Positions 8,516-17,608 of a stretch of DNA of 64,000 nucleotides are shown here, in pieces; the first letter of the stretch is position 1; the number at the start of each line of letters is the position of its first letter. Source of the DNA: G020354785 sp964534745 (lineage in GTDB: Bacteria; Bacteroidota; Bacteroidia; Bacteroidales; UBA10428); contig CAZHQW010000008.1 in NCBI GenBank assembly GCA_964534745.1, positions 18,661 through 82,660 of the forward strand, given 5' to 3'. The notes beneath the pieces are model-generated. The model saw only the letters and a program-made list of their open reading frames with translations, searched no databases and was not told the DNA's origin. The position numbers were made by a program, and so were the translations under genes.

Positions 8516-11038
8516 TCACTCAAGTATAAATTTCACTTTATATACTCCTTTCCCACTAATTTTCATAAAGGCATAATTAGACGATTCCACCTTTTTGATA
8601 CCGGTATCAACAGCTTTATCATTTACAAACGATGCTATAACCTGTCTTCCTTCAGGTAATAAAACCTGTAAATCGGTTTCGTCCTGAGTCCCGGTAAAAG
8701 TAAGGTAAATCTCATTCTTTGTTTTAAGGTATTTATAACTTATATAGGCTTTTGATGCTTCGTATTTTATTGTTACACTTACTTCTTTTTCGTTTGCTGC
8801 TTCCCACCGGGGAGTAAGTAATACATTATTGAAAGACTGTCCCTGATCTTTAACTCCGGCCAGCCCTTCAACCAATGCATATACCACAGCAGCAGCACCC
8901 CAATTATCGGGAATACCCCCGGATATGATATCAGGTGTGAACAAAACATCGGTGTCAGAAAGGCTTAGCCCTAAAACCATCCATTTGGTACCATCTTTTG
9001 CTGCATCAAATACAATTTCACTAATTAACTTATCGGGCTGAGGGTTATTTAGTCCATACACGCCTACGCCAACTTTATCTGAAAACTTGTTTTTTCCTGT
9101 CCATGCCACTTGAAGATTAGGCATTTGCTTTCTGTCTTGAGGCGCAGCAGGATACCACCAGGAAGTAATTTTTCCGGGTGTAATATAGTCCAAAGTACTA
9201 CTCCCATCTGCATATCTTATTGTTATGCTTCCGCAAAAAGTAGTTTTATTCGCGGTATGGAGAAAATAAATTGATTTCGCCTTTTTACCCACATTTATCC
9301 TGGCTTGTTGCGCATAAGCTGAATCTTCAGACAAACCTAAACAGGCCTTTCTGCCATTTTCCTCAGGGTCAATTATAGTAAACTCGATCCCTTTAAATAT
9401 CTGCTTCCCGGTGGGGAATTCATGTAAATCGTTTTCACCTTCATTGGTCCAACCCATTACGCCCTTTTGTGTATTGCCTGCAAAATCGGTGTTTGCTACT
9501 TCTTTGAGGCTTATAGGTGTAAAAGTCCTCCCGGGCTCTTCCGGCATTTGACCACGATAGGTGCAATGAAGATAATTGTCAGTTTTCTTTGCTAATGCCA
9601 ATTGTCTATCCAATATATCTACCCCGTATTGCTCAAAGCCATGTTCGAAAGCCCCATGGGCCAATTCACCGGCTACAATGGAAGTTACACCCCCATTCAT
9701 ATAATTCCATTTTGAATTATGGCCTTCATATCCATTCTCAAAGGGAGGATAAATGGTATAGAATTCCCCGGGTGAAGTGGCAGGCATTTCCATTCTGATC
9801 TGCTGATAGGTATTAATAATATTCACCGCCTTATCGTGCGAAATCCCACGGTTTAAGGAGTAGGCGTTTGATAATGAAACCTGTGTTTTTTCGTCAACAC
9901 CTAAATCTCTTTTAATTGAAGTATCCTCTGGGACATGATGCGTAAAAAATTCACCATTCCACGAAAGCTTGTTCAATCGGACTTCAAGATCGTCACTTAA
10001 CTGCTGAATTTTTTCAGCCTCTTCTTTTCTGCCAGCAACATTCAACATTTCACTCAAATAACGGCAAGCGGCGATCATCCCGGTATTATCGCCAAACATA
10101 ATTCCAAATCGTGTATGTTCAGCAGTAACAATCATTGCATCAGGCATATTTCCTTCTCCTACAGAGATAGCGGCATCTTCATCGTTCTGAAAATCCCATG
10201 TATCGATGGTATATCCCCGTTTAAGCAATTGATATTTATCTGACCATCTATACGGACTTGTAGTACTATATTCCAAAGCCTTAAGTGCTTTATCGATCAT
10301 CCCTTTCATCCACTCCGTATCTCCTGTAGCCTTCCATGTGTAATAAATTCCTTCGATGAACAGATATTCCACATCATTTTCAACAGGGATACGGGTAAAA
10401 ATCATGTCATTACCTTCAAAATACTTTACAAAATCTCCATACCTGAACCGTTGAATCCAATAGCTTCCGGGAGCCTGATCATAATTATCCCAGATCATGC
10501 CATCTTCCCGCTGTGAATCTCCATAAAGATCAATTCCGCTTTTAACCTCGGGATAGAAATACTTCATACCTTTCAATGTATGCACATGGTCGCGTAACCA
10601 CCCCACAAAAGTGTGATAATATTGTCCATTAAACCGTCGTACATCACTCTCACGTTTCCATTCTCCGGTCATGGAATGATAAAGCACATCGAGCAATTCC
10701 CTATATTTTCCGGAGGCATCATTTATTTCTGTTTTGCAATCGACGGTGAACGTTATCATGTCAAGCAGAACACCCTTTTTGCTTTTCAATAAAATATTAT
10801 GAGAGCCCAGAGTGCCGCCAACAACCATTTTCACTTTCTCTTCAATTTCAGAAGAAAAGTACCTGTAACTCTTGCCATCGTATACTTCAATTTGTCCTTT
10901 GGTTTCAGAGAAAATAACAAGCGTATCAAGAGGCTGGTAAGTCTCTTTCTTATCAACAATTTTTAAGGATAGTTGTGGAAAAACTGTTACACCAATAAAC
11001 AAAAAAGCTATTAAAAGTAATATCCTTTGTTTTTTCAT
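8516..11038 (-). CDS. Secreted six-hairpin glycosidase-like protein of unclassified family
   Basis: An 840-residue secreted protein whose signal peptide (MKKQRILLLIAFLFIG) begins at the ATG at 11038. After a short beta domain (about 25-115), residues about 120-520 have the look of an (alpha/alpha)6 toroid: repeated helix pairs, aromatic-rich turns, a GWLRDHVHTLKG motif near 145-157 and DTWDFQNDED near 275-285. The WLRD motif recalls inverting glucosidases of families such as GH15, GH63 and GH125. I cannot place it in a named GH family. The C-terminal part (about 570-840) is beta-rich and resembles glycan-binding or accessory domains. It sits between the orphan lipoprotein gene and the GH78-like gene, with 13-24 bp gaps, so it very likely acts on the same substrate. 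Activity is inference from fold and context. Confidence 0.65.
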   Translation of the reverse strand: MKKQRILLLIAFLFIGVTVFPQLSLKIVDKKETYQPLDTLVIFSETKGQIEVYDGKSYRYFSSEIEEKVKMVVGGTLGSHNILLKSKKGVLLDMITFTVDCKTEINDASGKYRELLDVLYHSMTGEWKRESDVRRFNGQYYHTFVGWLRDHVHTLKGMKYFYPEVKSGIDLYGDSQREDGMIWDNYDQAPGSYWIQRFRYGDFVKYFEGNDMIFTRIPVENDVEYLFIEGIYYTWKATGDTEWMKGMIDKALKALEYSTTSPYRWSDKYQLLKRGYTIDTWDFQNDEDAAISVGEGNMPDAMIVTAEHTRFGIMFGDNTGMIAACRYLSEMLNVAGRKEEAEKIQQLSDDLEVRLNKLSWNGEFFTHHVPEDTSIKRDLGVDEKTQVSLSNAYSLNRGISHDKAVNIINTYQQIRMEMPATSPGEFYTIYPPFENGYEGHNSKWNYMNGGVTSIVAGELAHGAFEHGFEQYGVDILDRQLALAKKTDNYLHCTYRGQMPEEPGRTFTPISLKEVANTDFAGNTQKGVMGWTNEGENDLHEFPTGKQIFKGIEFTIIDPEENGRKACLGLSEDSAYAQQARINVGKKAKSIYFLHTANKTTFCGSITIRYADGSSTLDYITPGKITSWWYPAAPQDRKQMPNLQVAWTGKNKFSDKVGVGVYGLNNPQPDKLISEIVFDAAKDGTKWMVLGLSLSDTDVLFTPDIISGGIPDNWGAAAVVYALVEGLAGVKDQGQSFNNVLLTPRWEAANEKEVSVTIKYEASKAYISYKYLKTKNEIYLTFTGTQDETDLQVLLPEGRQVIASFVNDKAVDTGIKKVESSNYAFMKISGKGVYKVKFILE

Positions 11039-11062
11039 CTGTTTATAATTTATTTTCGTTGG

Positions 11063-12217
11063 TCAGACAGATTCAGGTAGCCACCTTTTGATATGCTCCG
11101 GGTTACTGGTTCGAATGTCCCCCCTATTTATTGGATTTTTAATTTTTAAAACGCGATAGTATTTAAACGGAATAGAATTGATCCCCCTGTCCTCCCACTC
11201 TGAGAGCTTTCCTTCCCACGATTTATCCTGGTACCCCCATAGACCTTCAGCATAAATGGGTTGCCCCTGGGCTATATCCACAATCACCATACCGTATTTC
11301 TTCAATGCATTAGCAACCACAGTTTCTTCTTTCGTTAAATCGAACTGGCTTAAATCAAGTTGTGGGTCGAGTTGGATAACTGCCCCTTCGGGAATACCCC
11401 CTTCCACAAATCCATCGGTCCAGGATGCCGGATAAACAAAAATTTGTTTAGCAGCAAAACGTGTTGCACAAGAAAGCTTATGCCTGATTTCACCTTCCAT
11501 TACTTCATCGTACCGGATCAATCCGGCAATAGCAGGAACACCTGAAGCCCTGCTTGGCCCATGGAAATGAACACTCTCATCCTCTACATAACCCAGTTCA
11601 TAGCTATTGAAAACGCCGTCTCCATCGAGCCGGTAAAACATGCCGGTTTTTGACTGCCAGGAGCCATCTTCCAGTTGCTTTAGTCCCCACATATCCCAGG
11701 CTATCATCCTTTTCCAATCCACCACGGCAAAATGTGCATCCTCCTCTATATCAGGTCTTGCTCCGGCAGGAATTGGAACAGGATTGAAACCTGGTCCATG
11801 GCCAAAATGTGTCCTTTCATTTTTAGTAATCCAGACTTCTTTTTTCTTTTCATCCAAAGGGTGCTTTTTGACATGGACATATTCTGTATTTTCATCGACT
11901 TCATAAACAGGAATCGTCCACTTCCGAAAAACAGTGCCAAAATTTTCACCGGTAGGTTCCTGTTCAAGCATTTTTATCCATTTATCACTGCTGGGATCAA
12001 TTTCCGGATTGTCACCGATGGGCTGATTCCAAAAACTATCATCAGAAAAGAATCGTTGAACTGTTTCTTTCTCATTCACTGTATTGGATTCCTTTTTTGT
12101 AGATTCTGAACTTTGGCTGCCACAGTTCGAAAAGACCATTCCTATGATTATCAAAAGAAGTATGGTCTTTACTTTATGGCCTACTTTTATTAAATTGAAT
12201 AATAGTCTTTTATCCAT
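11063..12217 (-). CDS. Lipoprotein of unknown function in the glycan locus
   Basis: The ATG at 12217 is preferred to a TTG at 12244, because it places a signal peptide with a probable lipobox (VFSNC) at about residues 25-30. The mature protein starts with a polar linker and then SFWNQPIGD. Other visible features are a Pro/Gly-rich PVPIPAGARPD, several His/Asp-containing stretches (FAVVDWKRMIAWDMWG, HFHGPSRASGVPAIAG) and IPEGAVIQLDP. From memory, proteins with an SxWNxPI start and the same order of motifs also occur in actinobacteria, without an assigned activity. It is 24 bp upstream of the six-hairpin gene in what looks like one operon. It may be a hydrolase, lyase or binding protein for the same glycan; nothing in the sequence fixes this. 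Confidence 0.7.
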   Translation of the reverse strand: MDKRLLFNLIKVGHKVKTILLLIIIGMVFSNCGSQSSESTKKESNTVNEKETVQRFFSDDSFWNQPIGDNPEIDPSSDKWIKMLEQEPTGENFGTVFRKWTIPVYEVDENTEYVHVKKHPLDEKKKEVWITKNERTHFGHGPGFNPVPIPAGARPDIEEDAHFAVVDWKRMIAWDMWGLKQLEDGSWQSKTGMFYRLDGDGVFNSYELGYVEDESVHFHGPSRASGVPAIAGLIRYDEVMEGEIRHKLSCATRFAAKQIFVYPASWTDGFVEGGIPEGAVIQLDPQLDLSQFDLTKEETVVANALKKYGMVIVDIAQGQPIYAEGLWGYQDKSWEGKLSEWEDRGINSIPFKYYRVLKIKNPINRGDIRTSNPEHIKRWLPESV

Positions 12218-12451
12218 AGTACAAAATTTAATTTTGTTAGTCAAGAACTCAATTTAGTAAAAAAAATAACAACTAAACTTATCGGTAAAGCGGGAAAATA
12301 TCCGAATCAGTTAGGGCATGTAGGAAATTCCATCGATGTTTTCAAATATTCGGCAAGGGTAGAAATTTCTTTAATCTCATTGTATATAAGTATTTAAATA
12401 TTTTTTCCCGTCGCGAAGCTTAGATAAATTTTACAAATTTTTTTGAATATA

Positions 12452-15121
12452 CTATTTATTAGATGTGATTTCAAGTTTTTGACTTGCCGGTATTGTTATG
12501 TAATTAGCAAAGCTTATTATTAATTGATTATTTGTAAAGATTATTTCTTTTGGTTCCAGTGCCTTATTGTTTAATCTAACCTTTATATTTTTGTTTTTTA
12601 CAATTGATGATTTGATTTTTATTTCATGCAAATGCTGACTTCCGGTAAGTGTTTCAAGATAAACGGAACCATTTTTTTGAATGTAGTGTGCTGTACCATT
12701 TGGACCAGCAAAGAACATCTTGAAGTTTTGTTCCCTGTTTTTGGGTGCAAAGCTATATACCCCCTGTTTTATGGATAATCCCAAATATGCATTCATGATG
12801 GCCCATGCCGACATGGGTCGGTAGTAATGACCTCCAAACTCCTGATGATCCCAATATAACCCTGCCTTTCGGTAGCGGTCATCAACACCCTTTATCACTT
12901 TTAAACCCTCTTCGAGCATATCCTCATATATTAAGAACGATGCAAAGGCTAACTCTACACCTGTCCAGGGAGTATTGGCCTGATCGACCCATAAATCAGA
13001 AGAGTGAATAGGGAAAAGTTCAGGATGTTCCGGCCATGAACAGTTTCGCAGGAATGAATTATCGATAAACGATTTTTCCAGAATGCTCTCCAATGATTTT
13101 TTTACCTTTTCGGGTTCAATTAGGTATCCAATACCCGCACAATGCGCTATCCATTGACCAATTAGCTGGTCAGTCAAGCATCCTTCATTAACGCCATTAA
13201 CTCCATTATAATCATTTGAGAGCCTGTAATATGATCCATTCCATAACTTTTCATTCATTAATTGGTTTCCTTTTCTGGCTATAGCTTCATACTTTTCTTT
13301 CATTTCAGGTTCCCCCATTTCTTCAGCAGCTTGAGCAGCCATGGTAAGTGCTGCAATCCACTGCGATTGAATATAAGAAGCCAGACCATACATCGGAAAG
13401 TTGTCGTAACTACACATAATACCTTCCATGTCGGGCATTTGATCACCATCTTTATCACGATGATTAAGGATGTAATCGATTCCCAGTTTGATGGAAGGCC
13501 ACATCTCTCGGAGGTAAGCTTTGTCATTGGTCCAGAAATAATCACGTAAAACCATCTGGATATAATTTGGCACTAAATCAACACGCTCGTATACGCCCCA
13601 GGTTCCATTATGATTAAAATCGGGATCGTAACCTAATCCATGATTAATCTCACCCGCTTTGGTCTGTAATTCCCGGTGTGCACGCATCATTGACTTCTGC
13701 AGCTCCGGAAACAGGGCAACAACCATTTGAGATCCATAGAGCGCAACATCAATTGTGGCAGCGGCTCCCCATGATTGATAGGAGGAAAGACCTTCCCTTA
13801 TCACATATTTTCCGGCTTTTGATAAAGTTGATGAGGTAATAAAAGTATTTAGCTGCGAATTAACCTGATCAAGCACAAACTGTTCAATATCCGACTGATA
13901 CATATTATCGACAAAGCGACGGCTCTCATTTTTTAAGGTATCCCGGTTTTTTACAAAATACCCGGCAATATCTTCAAGGCTGTTAAGCGTATTCTGATAA
14001 TAATGTCCAATATTTTTTGTGTATTTCAGGTTTGCACTATACCGTTCGGGCCAGCCTTTACCGGATGAAGCATTATCCGCTTTATACTGTACTGCGCCAT
14101 AATTATTGGGAAAATACCAGTTCATAAAAAACACAGGGTGAAATTTATCCCCTTTGTTTAATTTATGAGACACGGCAATTGAGCTTAAGCATCGCTGATC
14201 ATTGTCAAGGCCACTAATTCGACCAATTAAACGGCCATCTGTTGTTTTTGTGTTACGGTTTGGGGTGTCATCAATATTCGCTAGTTTTTTCGAAATCAGC
14301 AACATCTCGTAATAGGGGTGTTTGTGTTCCCATCCCAGATAGTATGAAACTTCATCTTCGCCAATGGCACCAAGTCCCATTTGTCCGTAACTCGATTGTT
14401 TTTCATCCATCCCTTCAGCTTTATGGACAAAAAATTTATAGTCCTCTTTTTCGATTAATTCAGATGCAAAAGAGCGGTTTATCATATCGTAACCCACCAA
14501 ATTTCTGAGTGTTCCCAAAAGCATCACGTCGACAGGTTTGTCGGTTTTAGAAACCAGCTCAAAATTAAAATAGATACCTGGTAAGGAAGAATTTGCCACA
14601 TCGTGAGGAATAAATGGAGAGAAAGCTTCCATTTCAATATCAAAAGGCATCTCTGAATCGGTGAATTTCATATGCACAAACGGAAAGCGGCCGCTGTATT
14701 CAATGTTCTCAACTGCTTCCATCCAGGGGTAATAATATATAATTCCTTCCAATGCACCTTCACTTAGTGAATTATTTATTTGTAAAAGCTTTATTTTGGG
14801 CTGTTCCCCGTCAATTTGATAACGAACCAGAAAAAATAAATAGCTATCATCCACATGCTTATTGGGTAATGTTGGAAGTTCAAAAACAGGACCCGTGCCA
14901 TGTGGATAGTTGTTAAAGATGGACCAGTTATAAAAATTCCCATCTCGACGGAGTTCAATACTTCCGGTACCTATTCCCCCCAGGGCTATTCCGCTGCGAA
15001 CTGCTGATGATGACGTATAAGTTTCTTTTAAGGGTATTTTATTGTCAATGGATGAGTCCGGGTCACTGCAAGCAACCCATAATATTAATCCCAAAATGTA
15101 GAAAATCTGTTTAGTTTTCAT
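12452..15121 (-). CDS. GH116-like (GBA2-like, DUF608) glycosidase lipoprotein
   Basis: An 889-residue lipoprotein (lipobox LWVAC at about 14-18) related to bacterial GH116 beta-glucosidases/beta-xylosidases and human non-lysosomal glucosylceramidase. The N-terminal domain opens with the family motif ALGGIGTGSIELRRDG (about 46-61). The (alpha/alpha)6 catalytic domain runs from about residue 430. MPDMEG followed by CSYDNF puts an acid/base-type Asp at about residue 573. GCLTDQLIGQWIAH is the usual late motif. The stretch where GH116 enzymes carry the Glu nucleophile reads REGLSSYQSWGAAATIDVAL here, so the nucleophile is not clearly assigned. It is probably the first gene of the minus-strand operon, although 234 bp separate it from the next gene. 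The substrate is unknown. Confidence 0.82.
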   Translation of the reverse strand: MKTKQIFYILGLILWVACSDPDSSIDNKIPLKETYTSSSAVRSGIALGGIGTGSIELRRDGNFYNWSIFNNYPHGTGPVFELPTLPNKHVDDSYLFFLVRYQIDGEQPKIKLLQINNSLSEGALEGIIYYYPWMEAVENIEYSGRFPFVHMKFTDSEMPFDIEMEAFSPFIPHDVANSSLPGIYFNFELVSKTDKPVDVMLLGTLRNLVGYDMINRSFASELIEKEDYKFFVHKAEGMDEKQSSYGQMGLGAIGEDEVSYYLGWEHKHPYYEMLLISKKLANIDDTPNRNTKTTDGRLIGRISGLDNDQRCLSSIAVSHKLNKGDKFHPVFFMNWYFPNNYGAVQYKADNASSGKGWPERYSANLKYTKNIGHYYQNTLNSLEDIAGYFVKNRDTLKNESRRFVDNMYQSDIEQFVLDQVNSQLNTFITSSTLSKAGKYVIREGLSSYQSWGAAATIDVALYGSQMVVALFPELQKSMMRAHRELQTKAGEINHGLGYDPDFNHNGTWGVYERVDLVPNYIQMVLRDYFWTNDKAYLREMWPSIKLGIDYILNHRDKDGDQMPDMEGIMCSYDNFPMYGLASYIQSQWIAALTMAAQAAEEMGEPEMKEKYEAIARKGNQLMNEKLWNGSYYRLSNDYNGVNGVNEGCLTDQLIGQWIAHCAGIGYLIEPEKVKKSLESILEKSFIDNSFLRNCSWPEHPELFPIHSSDLWVDQANTPWTGVELAFASFLIYEDMLEEGLKVIKGVDDRYRKAGLYWDHQEFGGHYYRPMSAWAIMNAYLGLSIKQGVYSFAPKNREQNFKMFFAGPNGTAHYIQKNGSVYLETLTGSQHLHEIKIKSSIVKNKNIKVRLNNKALEPKEIIFTNNQLIISFANYITIPASQKLEITSNK

Positions 15122-15471
15122 TTATAATTATTTGGCACAAGATTTAAAACACAAGTCACAGAATTATCCGGGTGCTTTTATCTATGCAAGCTTTCCTGCA
15201 GAAGTAAAATCAGATAATTTTGCCATTTCTAATTCAGAAAGATTTTTTCACAAATGTATTTGGATGGGCAGGATCTTTAGTTTGTCATTTTATTAAAGAG
15301 GTTAGTTATATTGTTTACTTCATTTTTTCGAGTATTTCCTGCCTTTAATTGTACCCTGGATTTAGTAATTATATACTATTTAAATGCTAATTATAAACCG
15401 GCCTCAATGTTTTGGACAAAATATTGGACTTAATCGGGGAAATATCGAACCATTTAAAAAATGATCAAACC
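15122..15471. promoter_or_regulatory. Divergent intergenic region between the GH116-like and GH97 genes
   Basis: About 350-420 bp separate the two divergent starts. The DNA is AT-rich with no coding signal. It holds candidate -7 boxes for both directions (listed separately) and is the likely control region of the whole locus. No clear palindromic operator was found by eye. Confidence 0.5.
15251..15258 (-). promoter_or_regulatory. Candidate -7 box for the GH116-led operon
   Basis: The minus strand reads TACATTTG, an exact TAnnTTTG match, 130 bp upstream of the GH116-like start. The -33 element is not evident, so confidence is low. Confidence 0.33.
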
Positions 15472-15479
15472 TATTTTTG
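15472..15479 (+). promoter_or_regulatory. Candidate -7 box for the GH97 gene
   Basis: TATTTTTG matches TAnnTTTG. A transcript starting a few bases downstream would begin after the ATG at 15461 but before those at 15503 and 15542. It therefore supports the later start that gives a proper lipoprotein signal. Confidence 0.4.
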
Positions 15480-15541
15480 AGAAAATAATAGATTCGGTAA
15501 AAATGAATCTTTCAAGAAAAGAAAACACTAATACTATAATA

Positions 15542-17503
15542 ATGATCAAATTTATTAAGCTTACCTTATGTGGCTTACTAATCACTCTATTGATTTCGTG
15601 TAATAAGGACACAACTTCATGGCACATTATCTCACCAAACAAGTATATTAAAGTTGAGATAAGCAGAATTGAAACATCAAATTCCAATAAACTATACTAT
15701 TCGGTTTATATTAAAAATGATGGTTCATACAAGCAAATCATTGAACCTTCACCTTTGGGGATAATAAGAGAAGAAAGTATATTTATTGAAAACCTTCAGT
15801 TTATTTCATCCAAAACCACCAAAAATAAAAAGGTTGAATACTCACTGTTATCAGGAAGCAAGCAAAAGTATAATAATACATATAATGAAATCAGTCTGGC
15901 ATTTACAAACTATGAGCAGAAAAATATAAACCTGATATTCAGAGCCTTCAACAATGGTATGGCTTTTCAATACTTTTTCCCCGATAATAGCATTAAGCAG
16001 GTACGGATTGTTAAAGAACAGACAGGTTTCAACCTTGGTGACGGTGACTTTTGGGCACATCCATACGATACGATAACCCATTGGAGTCCGGCTTACGAGA
16101 CATTTTACGCAGGCCCGCTTAAAATTGGAACGAATGCTCCATGGAACAAGAACGGCTGGGCTTTCCCCATGCTTTTTGAAACGAACAATTGCTGGGTATT
16201 TATTTCAGAATCTGGTTTTGACGGTTCATATGGAGCCAGCCATATTCATAGCAGTTGCGAAGATGGTGTTTATAAAATTAAATCTGCCGAAGCTGAGGAG
16301 TCCATGGGATATTACGATAATACATCTCATTCTGCATTACCGTGGAAAACTCCATGGCGGTTCATTACTGTGGGAAAAACGCTGGATGATATTGTAGAAT
16401 CGCATATGGCTATCGATCTGGCTTTCCCGAATCAAATTAAGAATACCAATTGGATTAAACCGGGCAGATCATCCTGGAGTTGGTGGTCAGAGAGTGATAG
16501 TCCGCAGGATTATGAAAGATTAGTGCCTTTTGTTGACCTGGCTGCTGAAATGGGATGGGAGTACTCACTTGTTGATGCCAATTGGAACCGCATAAAAAAT
16601 GGATCACTTGAACAATTAGCCAAATATGCAGCAGGCAAAAATGTCGGACTATTGATCTGGTATAATTCAGGTGGAAAGCATAATGTAGTAAGCGAAGAAC
16701 CGCGTGATTTGATGGATAAGGGGGAGGTAAGAAGACAAGAGTTTAAACGAATAAGCAAACTTGGAATCAAAGGAATTAAAGTAGACTTCTTTCAGTCAGA
16801 TAAACAGAAAATAATTAAGCATTATATCGAGATATTAGAAGATGCTGCAGATTATCAATTAGTTGTCAATTTCCATGGATGTACCTTACCGAGAGGTTGG
16901 CGCAGGACATACCCTAATTTGCTTGCAATGGAAGCCATACGGGGAGGAGAATGCTATAAATTTGATGAAAATTATCCGGAAAAGGCACCTTCGCATATTG
17001 CAACCATACCATACCTGCGGGGTGTGGCAGGCCCAACAGATTATACGCCCGGAGGTTTTTCAAACAGTACCTATCCACATTTAACTACTTATGGGTTTGA
17101 ATTAGCTCTGCCAATTATCATTGAGTCTGGGATAACACATTATGTAGAGACGCCGGAAAAGATAAAAAGCCTTCCTTCGTTTGCAATAAACTTATTAAAA
17201 ATTTTTCCGGTTAGGTGGGATGACACTAAATACCTGGCCGGTTACCCTGGAAAAGAAGCAGTAATTGCCCGTAAGAAAGATAACATATGGTATGTTGGTT
17301 GTATTAACGGTGAGGATATTGAAAAAAAAATTAAACTTAATTTATCAAGGATTGTACCATATGAAGCAGAAATATTAATTATTAATGACGGACATAGCAG
17401 CTGTAGTTTGGAAAGCAAAAGCATTATTCTTGAAAATAATGAGATCGAAGTAAATATGCTTCCGTATGGTGGATTTGTGTGTATTATAGAAGTTAAGATA
17501 TAA
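15542..17503 (+). CDS. GH97 retaining alpha-galactosidase-type lipoprotein
   Basis: Predicted retaining alpha-glycosidase, probably alpha-galactosidase. I chose the ATG at 15542 because MIKFIKLTLCGLLITLLISC is a clean lipoprotein signal; the frame is open back to 15461. The N-terminal beta-sandwich covers about residues 25-270 (HWSPAYETFYAGPL, NGWAFPMLFET). The TIM barrel follows (SSWSWWSESDSPQDY, then VDANW). KVDFFQSDKQ puts an Asp nucleophile at about residue 415; MEAIRGGE puts the likely acid/base Glu at about 464. An Asp on that barrel strand is the mark of the retaining GH97 branch, unlike the inverting SusB-type enzymes. A C-terminal beta domain ends the protein. It diverges from the GH116-led operon and is followed at 105 bp by the oxidoreductase gene. 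Confidence 0.9.
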   Translation: MIKFIKLTLCGLLITLLISCNKDTTSWHIISPNKYIKVEISRIETSNSNKLYYSVYIKNDGSYKQIIEPSPLGIIREESIFIENLQFISSKTTKNKKVEYSLLSGSKQKYNNTYNEISLAFTNYEQKNINLIFRAFNNGMAFQYFFPDNSIKQVRIVKEQTGFNLGDGDFWAHPYDTITHWSPAYETFYAGPLKIGTNAPWNKNGWAFPMLFETNNCWVFISESGFDGSYGASHIHSSCEDGVYKIKSAEAEESMGYYDNTSHSALPWKTPWRFITVGKTLDDIVESHMAIDLAFPNQIKNTNWIKPGRSSWSWWSESDSPQDYERLVPFVDLAAEMGWEYSLVDANWNRIKNGSLEQLAKYAAGKNVGLLIWYNSGGKHNVVSEEPRDLMDKGEVRRQEFKRISKLGIKGIKVDFFQSDKQKIIKHYIEILEDAADYQLVVNFHGCTLPRGWRRTYPNLLAMEAIRGGECYKFDENYPEKAPSHIATIPYLRGVAGPTDYTPGGFSNSTYPHLTTYGFELALPIIIESGITHYVETPEKIKSLPSFAINLLKIFPVRWDDTKYLAGYPGKEAVIARKKDNIWYVGCINGEDIEKKIKLNLSRIVPYEAEILIINDGHSSCSLESKSIILENNEIEVNMLPYGGFVCIIEVKI

Positions 17504-17608
17504 TCTGTATTTGCAAATGGACTGAAAAAGCAACCAGATAATTTGCTAACATAAAATTAAATAGTAACTTTTAAATCAATAAAAATACTTATCAAATACC
17601 TGGCTATA

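Noticed and set aside
15461..15541. Upstream start of the GH97 gene
   Set aside because: The extra 27 residues precede a clear lipoprotein signal, and a candidate -7 box lies inside this stretch, so the ATG at 15542 is more likely.
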